Positions 5,922 through 10,911 of a stretch of DNA of 10,911 nt are shown piece after piece. The position numbers and the translations under genes were made by a program. Location: NCBI GenBank assembly GCA_020444775.1, contig JAGRHX010000157.1, forward strand, positions 1 through 10,911, written 5' to 3'. The DNA comes from Gammaproteobacteria bacterium. Lineage in GTDB: Bacteria; Pseudomonadota; Gammaproteobacteria; HK1. Within the stretch, counting starts at the first letter, position 1; each line of letters begins with the position of its first letter. The notes below the pieces were generated by a model. It was not told where the DNA came from, did not search any database, and was given only the letters and a program-made list of their open reading frames with translations.

Positions 5922-7196
5922 ATGGGCGCCGAGCCGTCGGGGGGCGATGCTCCACATACCGCGGGCGGTCTGGACGCGCGACTTGCGAATCATCCGCTGA
6001 GTGGTGTGAAGGTCGTTGACCTGGGCCAGATCTACAACGGTCCCTATGCGGGCTTCCTGCTTGCCATGGGCGGTGCGGACGTCATCAAGGTCGAACCCCC
6101 GGACGGTGAGCCGCTACGTGAACGGGGTGGTCTGGCCGGGATCTCGTTTGCGCTCGGCATGCTCAACTCGAACAAGCGTGGCATCGCCATCAATCTGAAG
6201 AGCGCCGAGGGCAGGGCGTTACTCATCGAGCTGGTGTCGAAGGCGGACGTTCTGCTCGAGAACTTCGCACCGGGTGCGCTCGATCGACTCGGCGTGGGCG
6301 AGCAGGTGCTGCGCGCGGCCAACCCCCGTTTGATCTATGCCTCGAGCACCGGCTACGGACAATCGGGCCCCGCTCGTGACAACCTCGCGATGGATCTCAC
6401 CATCCAGGCCTACGCCGGGATCATGAGCATCAATGGCACTACCGACATGCCACCGCTCAAGGCCGGTCTTGCGCTGTGTGACTTCCTGGGGGCCATCCAT
6501 CTGTACGCGGGCATCGTCACGGCCTTGTACGAGCGTGAGCGCACGGGTCTCGGTCGCACGGTGGAGATCTCGATGATGGAGGCCGCCTATCCGGCCCTGG
6601 CGACCAACCTCGCGAGCATGTATCTGCATGCTGGCCAGGCGCCACCACGCACCGGCAACCGACACCCGGCGGGCACCTCGGCACCGTATGGCGTATACCG
6701 CTGCAGCGACGGTCACGTCGCCATCATCTGTGTGCGCGAGGTGCACTGGGAACGTCTGCTGGAGGTGATGCAGCAGACCCGGCTGCGCGACGACCAGCGC
6801 TTCGCGGATCAGGCGACCCGGGCACGCAACGTCGAGCTGGTCGATCGCACGGTCGAGCAGTGGACCTCCGGTCTGTCCAAGATCGAAGTGGGCCGGCGGC
6901 TGCGTGAGGCCGGCGTGCCTGCCGCGCCGATCCGCACCCTGCCCGAGGTCCAGGCCGACGAGCACATGCATCTGCGCGGCATGCTCCAGCACGTGCATCA
7001 CCCGGAGCTCGGCGAGGTCGTGCTACCGCACAGCCCGCTACGCTTCCACGGCGAGCAGCGTATCGCGCTCGAGCCCAGCCCGACCCTTGGCCAGCACGGA
7101 CGTGTGATTCTGCGCGACTGGCTGGGCTATGACGACAAACGCGTCGACGATCTGCAGCGCGCAAGCGCCATCAATATCCCGCCGGACCACGCATAG
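5922..7196 (+). CDS. Class III (CaiB/BaiF/Frc-type) CoA-transferase
   Basis: A 424-residue enzyme that moves CoA from a donor thioester onto a free carboxylic acid through an enzyme-bound aspartyl anhydride. It is the likely activation step of this pathway. Signature segments: LSGVKVVDLGQIYNGPYAGFLLAMGGADVIKVEPP (26-60), NSNKRGIAINLKSAEGRALL (82-101), ADVLLENFAPGALDRLG (108-124), YASSTGYGQSGPARDNLAMDLTIQAYAGIMS (139-169), and TGNRHPAGTSAPYGVYRCSDGHVAI (244-268). Asp158, in the MDLTIQA segment, aligns with the nucleophilic Asp169 of formyl-CoA transferase. The first 24 residues precede the usual family start and look unstructured, but ATG 5922 abuts the upstream stop and has GAGGG 10 nt upstream, so it is kept. 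Donor and acceptor acids are unknown; in this family succinyl-CoA or an acyl-CoA product is common. Confidence 0.94.
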   Translation: MGAEPSGGDAPHTAGGLDARLANHPLSGVKVVDLGQIYNGPYAGFLLAMGGADVIKVEPPDGEPLRERGGLAGISFALGMLNSNKRGIAINLKSAEGRALLIELVSKADVLLENFAPGALDRLGVGEQVLRAANPRLIYASSTGYGQSGPARDNLAMDLTIQAYAGIMSINGTTDMPPLKAGLALCDFLGAIHLYAGIVTALYERERTGLGRTVEISMMEAAYPALATNLASMYLHAGQAPPRTGNRHPAGTSAPYGVYRCSDGHVAIICVREVHWERLLEVMQQTRLRDDQRFADQATRARNVELVDRTVEQWTSGLSKIEVGRRLREAGVPAAPIRTLPEVQADEHMHLRGMLQHVHHPELGEVVLPHSPLRFHGEQRIALEPSPTLGQHGRVILRDWLGYDDKRVDDLQRASAINIPPDHA

Positions 7197-7198
7197 CG

Positions 7199-8932
7199 GT
7201 GGCCACTCGCCCACGTCTACCATTCTTCTACGGCTGGGTGGTGGTGGCCGTCGCGTTCGTGACCATGGCCATCGGGGTCAACAGCCGCACGGCCTTCTCG
7301 CTGCTGTTTCCACCGATGCTGAACGAGTTCGGTTGGGAGCGGGGGATCACGGCCGGCGCCTTCTCGGTCGGCTTCCTGGCCTCGGTGGTCTCGGCACCCT
7401 TCACCGGTATCCTGGTGGATCGCTATGGCCCCAGGGTGACGATGCCGATCGGCGCGGTGCTGGTCGCCAGTGGCATGGCCCTGGCCACCTATGCCCAGAC
7501 CCCGCTACACGTCTATCTGACCCTGGGCGTGCTGTGCGTGGGCGGCTCGGTGTTCATCAGCTATATCGGCCATTCGAGCTTTCTACCCAACTGGTTCGTG
7601 CGCAGGCGCGGCATGGCCATCGGTATCGCCTTCTCGGGCGTAGGTGTCGCCTCGATAGTCCTGATGCCGCTGCTGCAAGTGACCATCGACACCCAGGGGT
7701 GGCGCAGCGCGTGCTGGTTGCTGGCGCTGCTCACGCTGTTGGTGGTGGTGCCGTTGAACATCCTCTTCCAGCGTCGTCATCCACAGGACCTGGGCTTGCA
7801 GGCCGATGGTCGGGTCGATGCGTCAGACCATGCAGCGGGTGCCGCGCGCCCACAGCTCGTCGTCGACGCGGTCGTCGACCTGCGCTGGGCCCAGACCGAC
7901 TGGACCCTGCCACTGGCCTTTAGGACCCGTCGTTACTGGTGGTGCGCGCTCGGCTATTTCACCGCGCTGTACGCCTGGTACGCGGTCCAGGTGCACCAGA
8001 CCAAGGTGCTCATCGATCTGCAGTTCAGCTCGGAGCAGGCGGCATTCGCCCTCGGCCTTGTCGGCATGACCGGGATCGTCGGCCAGATCAGCATCGGTGC
8101 CTTATCGGACCGATACGGGCGTGAATGGGGCTGGACGCTGAGCTGCGCCGGCTACATGGCCTGCTACGCGTTGCTGCTGCAGCTGCCACGGACGCCGAAC
8201 ATCGAGCTGGTCTACGCGATGGCCGCCATGCAGGGCCTGCTCGGCTATGGCATCGCCCCATTGTTCAGCTCGATTGGCGCCGAGCTGTTTCAAGGGCGGC
8301 GCTTCGGCGCGATCTTCGGCACGCTGAGCGTCTGGAGCGGCCTCGGCGCCGGCGCGGGTCCCTGGATCACCGGCGCGCTGTACGACATCCACGGCGATTA
8401 TGACCTGGCCTTCCTGCTGGCGCTGGGCGCGGCGAGCCTCTCGGCCGTGTGCATCTGGATGGCTGGCCCCGGCCGGGTGCGGATGGTCGGTGGTCGCGCG
8501 GTGCGACGTGCGCAGGCACTGGCCGCCGCGGCAGGTGCGGGCGCGACGGATGATGCACTCGGTGTGCGCGGTCCTGGCATCGCCGCCATCCCAGCGAGCG
8601 GTGCGCCGCAAGGGCCTCGTCTGCCGGTACGCCGCGGTGACATCAACCAGCTTCGTTTCCTGGCCATCACGCCCACGCCGGTGCGCCTGCAACCGGGTAG
8701 CGTCACGACACTACGCGTGCACGCGCTGGATCGGCAGGGACTTGTGATCGATGACGGCGTCGAGTTCGCCTGGCGCATCAGCGCCCACACCGGCCGCGTC
8801 GACTCGGTCGGCGCGGCGGGGCGCACCGTGAATCTGCGTGTTCATGAGGATGCGCGACCGGGCAGCATCCATGTGGTGACCTTGGGGCGCGCCCGGGCCG
8901 TCTCGGCCGAGCGCGCGGTGGAGATCGTTTGA
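7199..8932 (+). CDS. MFS carboxylate-type transporter with C-terminal Ig-like extension
   Basis: Inner-membrane transporter of 577 residues starting at GTG 7199, only 2 nt after the CoA-transferase stop, with no strong ribosome-binding site (translational coupling likely). Residues 1-425 give a 12-helix major facilitator unit. The FFYGWVVVAVAF start resembles oxalate/formate and monocarboxylate carriers. The A-type loops are DRYGPR (74-79) and SDRYGRE (303-309), with a long central loop at about 191-245. After helix 12 the chain continues for about 150 residues: an Ala/Gly/Arg-rich linker (426-485), then about 486-577 predicted as beta strands. The latter begins ITPTPVRLQPGSVTTLRVHALDRQG and ends VEIV, the pattern of bacterial Ig-like (Big-type) domains. 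Typical MFS proteins stop near 400-450 residues. The frame runs unbroken, so no frameshift is needed to explain the extension. With 12 helices the extra domain would face the cytoplasm, which is odd for an Ig-like fold. The transported acid is unknown. Confidence 0.9.
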   Translation: MATRPRLPFFYGWVVVAVAFVTMAIGVNSRTAFSLLFPPMLNEFGWERGITAGAFSVGFLASVVSAPFTGILVDRYGPRVTMPIGAVLVASGMALATYAQTPLHVYLTLGVLCVGGSVFISYIGHSSFLPNWFVRRRGMAIGIAFSGVGVASIVLMPLLQVTIDTQGWRSACWLLALLTLLVVVPLNILFQRRHPQDLGLQADGRVDASDHAAGAARPQLVVDAVVDLRWAQTDWTLPLAFRTRRYWWCALGYFTALYAWYAVQVHQTKVLIDLQFSSEQAAFALGLVGMTGIVGQISIGALSDRYGREWGWTLSCAGYMACYALLLQLPRTPNIELVYAMAAMQGLLGYGIAPLFSSIGAELFQGRRFGAIFGTLSVWSGLGAGAGPWITGALYDIHGDYDLAFLLALGAASLSAVCIWMAGPGRVRMVGGRAVRRAQALAAAAGAGATDDALGVRGPGIAAIPASGAPQGPRLPVRRGDINQLRFLAITPTPVRLQPGSVTTLRVHALDRQGLVIDDGVEFAWRISAHTGRVDSVGAAGRTVNLRVHEDARPGSIHVVTLGRARAVSAERAVEIV

Positions 8933-9103
8933 GCCGGGGTGCGTCCTGGCACCATCCGCTGGTCGCGCGCTCGGTCCGCGTTGTTCGATACGGCGGCAAT
9001 GCCCTCTGGTCGCGCGTGGGGTGGCTTTCCAGCTCGTGGATCCAGGTGTATCCGGTCGGGTGAGGCAAACAAGCGATTTGATCTGATATCGAGGCAAAGC
9101 ACG
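8933..9103 (+). other. Spacer before the second acyl-CoA dehydrogenase
   Basis: This 171-nt gap has no convincing gene. The downstream frame is open back to a GTG at 8939, but the translation before 9104 does not look like an acyl-CoA dehydrogenase N-terminus. An 11-bp direct repeat, CTGGTCGCGCG, occurs at 8959-8969 and 9006-9016. I see no strong promoter or terminator. Confidence 0.5.
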
Positions 9104-10420
9104 ATGGACTTGACCCAGTCGGAACGTAGTCGGGCGCTGCAATCACGACTCGAAGTGTTCATGGCCGAGCACATCTATCCCAATGAGCGGCGCTTCTATC
9201 TGGAGGCAGAGCGGCTCGGGCCTTGGGCGGTCTATCCGATCGTCGAGACACTCAAAGCCAGAGCCCGCGCAGAGGGCTTGTGGAATCTGTGGATGCCGGC
9301 CGCCCATATGGACTCGGGCGGGCTGTCCAATCTCGAATACGCACCGCTTTGCGCAATCATGGGACGTAGCCTGTTTGCGCCTGAGGTGTTCAACTGCTCC
9401 GCGCCCGACACCGGCAACATGGAAACCATCCTGCGCTATGGGACCCAGGCACAAAAGGACCAGTGGCTGAATCCGCTGCTCGCTGGCGAGATTCGCTCAT
9501 CTTTCGCCATGACCGAGCCGGAGGAGGCCTCCTCCGACGCGACCCGCATCGCCAGCTCCATCGTTCGCGATGGCGATCATTACATCGTCAACGGCCGTAA
9601 GTGGTACACCACGGGCGCGACCGATCCGCGCTGCAAGATCATCATCTTCATGGGCAAGAGCGACCCCGATGCACCGGACGCGCATCGCCGTCAGTCCATG
9701 ATCCTGGTGCCAAAGAACACGCCGGGCGTCACCGTCATCCGTCCACTTCCAGTGATGGGTTTCTACGGTGTGCCCGACAGGGCGTCGGAGGTGCTGTTCG
9801 AGAATGTGCGGGTGCCCGCTGCCAACATGTTGCTGGGCGAGGGACGCGGTTTCGAGATTGCGCAGGGGCGGCTCGGCCCCGGACGTATCCATCATTGCAT
9901 GCGATTGATAGGGCTGTCCGATCGGGTGCTCGAACGCATGAGCCGACGTGCGATGCAGCGCGAACCGTTCGGGCGGGCATTGTCCGAGCAGACCGTGACC
10001 ATGGAGCGGCTCGCGGAGGCAAGGATCCGGATCGAGCAGGCCCGGCTCCTGACCCTGCGAGCGGCGGCGATGATGGATACCGTCGGAGCCAAGGAGGCAC
10101 GGCAGGAGATAGCCATGATCAAGGTCGCCGCGCCGCAGATGGCGCAGCAGGTGATCGACTGGGCAATACAGATGTTTGGTGGCGGTGGCACCAGCAACGA
10201 TCACTTCCTCGCAGCCGCCTTTGCAACCGCTCGCCTGCTGCGTCTGGCGGACGGACCGGACGAGGTGCATCGCAATCAGATTGCGAAGCTGGAGTTGCGG
10301 CGCTATCGCAATAGCGATGCGGCGAAGACCGGTGGCGATGCCAGCGTGCTCGACCGCGACGAAGCCGATCTCATTGCGCAGCAGGGGCTCTGGCCGCGGC
10401 CGGAGGATTGGAACGCTTGA
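9104..10420 (+). CDS. Acyl-CoA dehydrogenase, ACAD10/11-like, Asp in place of catalytic Glu
   Basis: A 438-residue flavoenzyme of the acyl-CoA dehydrogenase superfamily, longer than the upstream 387-residue paralogue. ATG 9104 is preferred because GAGG at 9091-9094 lies 9 nt upstream and the protein then starts [20 protein letters not shown]. Landmarks: [16 protein letters not shown] (134-149) for FAD binding, [13 protein letters not shown] (160-172), [20 protein letters not shown] (219-238), [13 protein letters not shown] (258-270), [12 protein letters not shown] (285-296), [14 protein letters not shown] (357-370) and [21 protein letters not shown] (381-401). [10 protein letters not shown] and LADGPDEVH are typical of the ACAD10/11-like branch, in which the usual YEGT Glu position is Asp (here Asp383). 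Members of that branch act on atypical, e.g. hydroxylated or branched, acyl-CoAs. The substrate here is unknown. It may end the operon or be separately transcribed after a 171-nt gap. Confidence 0.92.
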   Translation: MDLTQSERSRALQSRLEVFMAEHIYPNERRFYLEAERLGPWAVYPIVETLKARARAEGLWNLWMPAAHMDSGGLSNLEYAPLCAIMGRSLFAPEVFNCSAPDTGNMETILRYGTQAQKDQWLNPLLAGEIRSSFAMTEPEEASSDATRIASSIVRDGDHYIVNGRKWYTTGATDPRCKIIIFMGKSDPDAPDAHRRQSMILVPKNTPGVTVIRPLPVMGFYGVPDRASEVLFENVRVPAANMLLGEGRGFEIAQGRLGPGRIHHCMRLIGLSDRVLERMSRRAMQREPFGRALSEQTVTMERLAEARIRIEQARLLTLRAAAMMDTVGAKEARQEIAMIKVAAPQMAQQVIDWAIQMFGGGGTSNDHFLAAAFATARLLRLADGPDEVHRNQIAKLELRRYRNSDAAKTGGDASVLDRDEADLIAQQGLWPRPEDWNA

Positions 10421-10703
10421 AGCGCGCCTGTCGTTCGTCCGCATGAGCGTGCGAAGAGTCATTGCCCAAGCTGTTCATCGCGAGCCGATTGCGAGTGCCT
10501 GGGAATGCCTGCTCACGCCGTTACCCTGGCAGCGTTGCCTTGCGGAGCCGCTCGGATCTCCTTCCCGTTTCGATTTGGCCTCGCGATGGTCGCGACGACG
10601 TACCAGTGGCATGTGGTGGGCACGGCATCTTGGGCTCTTCGTGACGCTTGCCATCATCCGGGCCGCTGTTAGGGTTGTTTGAGGATTGACCCTGGAGCCG
10701 TGA
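10421..10703 (+). other. Spacer before the encapsulated ferritin gene
   Basis: About 283 nt without a confident gene. An open frame from ATG 10443 to TGA 10682 would encode 79 residues (MSVRRVIAQAVHREP..., hydrophobic end FVTLAIIRAAVRVV). It has no clear ribosome-binding site and no family resemblance I recognise, and its Arg-rich composition suggests chance in GC-rich DNA or a decayed remnant. A short inverted repeat, TCGCGA-TGG-TCGCGA, lies at 10581-10595. No tRNA-like cloverleaf or T-tailed terminator was seen. Confidence 0.5.
10648..10675 (+). promoter_or_regulatory. Weak candidate promoter for the encapsulated ferritin gene
   Basis: TTGCCA at 10648-10653 matches the -35 consensus at five of six bases. 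After 16 nt, TAGGGT at 10670-10675 matches -10 at three of six. A start near 10682 would leave a leader of about 22 nt containing GGAG (10694-10697). No Fur or Irr box was recognised. Confidence 0.25.
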
Positions 10704-10911
10704 ATGGCGAGCGAAGAATTGCACGAACCGATAGACCTCCTCCCCGAAGAGGCAATCGACAAGCACCGCGCCATCGTCTCCCTGATGGAGGAGCTCGAGG
10801 CGGTCGATTGGTACAACCAGCGAGCGGCCGCGACCCGCGACGAGACCTTGAAGGCGATACTCATCCACAATCGGGACGAAGAGATCGAGCATGCCGCGAT
10901 GGTTCTGGAGT
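10704..10911 (+). CDS. Encapsulated ferritin (EncFtn), encapsulin cargo; 3'-truncated
   Basis: The first 69 codons of an encapsulin-associated ferritin-like protein, cut by the window edge. These proteins form decamers inside encapsulin shells and oxidise Fe(II) for storage. The translation starts MASEELHEPIDLLPEEAIDK and contains two hallmark blocks. HRAIVSLMEELEAVDWYNQR (21-40) carries Glu29, Glu30, Glu32, Trp36 and Tyr37. HNRDEEIEHAAMVLE (55-69) carries Glu60 and His63. Shifted by two, these match Glu31, Glu32, Glu34, Trp38, Tyr39, Glu62 and His65 of the Rhodospirillum rubrum protein, including its ferroxidase-centre ligands Glu32, Glu62 and His65. GGAG at 10694-10697 is 6 nt upstream of the ATG. 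The usual length is about 95-130 residues, with a C-terminal encapsulin-targeting tail that is outside the window. The shell gene is expected next. It is probably a separate unit from the acyl-CoA genes. Confidence 0.94.
   Translation, partial: MASEELHEPIDLLPEEAIDKHRAIVSLMEELEAVDWYNQRAAATRDETLKAILIHNRDEEIEHAAMVLE

Noticed and set aside
8939..9103. N-terminal extension of the second dehydrogenase from GTG 8939
   Set aside because: The 55 extra residues do not resemble the family, and a proper ribosome-binding site precedes ATG 9104.
9497..10462. Minus-strand open frame of 321 codons opposite the second acyl-CoA dehydrogenase
   Set aside because: Antisense shadow with low-complexity His/Arg-rich translation.
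10525..10545. Possible sigma-54 promoter (TGGCAG...TTGC)
   Set aside because: The spacing between the GG and GC elements is wrong for a -24/-12 promoter.
10443..10682. 79-codon open frame before the EncFtn gene
   Set aside because: No ribosome-binding site, Arg-rich composition and no recognisable family. Reported only as spacer content.
1..10911. CRISPR array, tRNA, rRNA or insertion sequence
   Set aside because: No regularly spaced repeat array, cloverleaf, rRNA-like stretch, transposase or flanking terminal inverted repeats were seen. The repeats found are short and local.

Overview
The window is GC-rich throughout. It has tightly packed plus-strand genes with a strong G/C bias at third codon positions, which fits a Pseudomonadota (proteobacterial) chromosome. 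I lean towards a metabolically versatile Gamma- or Alphaproteobacterium, but there is no rRNA, tRNA or other phylogenetic marker to settle this. All supported genes lie on the plus strand.

Layout. (1) Positions 1-3331 hold a tripartite tricarboxylate transporter (TTT) system. A TctC/Bug-type periplasmic solute-binding protein, cut by the left edge, is followed by a membrane protein in which the large TctA subunit and the small TctB subunit are one polypeptide. Two strong hairpins separate the two genes. (2) Positions 3332-3504 are a small control region. It has a -10-like hexamer, a 23-bp near-perfect palindrome, an imperfect direct repeat and a 17-bp tandem repeat, just before an enoyl-CoA hydratase/isomerase (crotonase) family gene. 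(3) Positions 3505-8932 form a probable acyl-CoA catabolic operon: crotonase, a small GIY-YIG-like protein, an acyl-CoA dehydrogenase, a class III (CaiB/Frc-type) CoA-transferase that starts on the base after the dehydrogenase stop, and an MFS carboxylate-type transporter that starts 2 nt after the transferase. The MFS protein carries an unusual C-terminal Ig-like extension. (4) Positions 9104-10420 encode a second acyl-CoA dehydrogenase of the ACAD10/11-like type, with Asp where the first has the usual catalytic Glu. (5) After a spacer of about 280 nt, the right edge contains the first 69 codons of an encapsulated ferritin (EncFtn), the iron-oxidising cargo of encapsulin nanocompartments.

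How they may work together (inference): an organic acid is captured by the TTT system or imported by the MFS carrier, activated to its CoA thioester by the CoA-transferase, desaturated by the acyl-CoA dehydrogenases, and hydrated or rearranged by the crotonase. No hydroxyacyl-CoA dehydrogenase, thiolase or regulator is in view, so the pathway is incomplete here and its substrate cannot be named. The EncFtn gene has its own ribosome-binding site and a possible promoter. It is most likely the start of a separate iron-storage locus, with the encapsulin shell gene expected just past the window.

The points most worth following up are the MFS-Ig-like fusion, the GIY-YIG-like protein inside a catabolic operon, the crotonase lacking the second catalytic Glu, the Glu/Asp pair of dehydrogenases, the palindromic operator candidate at 3404-3426, and the partial EncFtn gene at the right edge.
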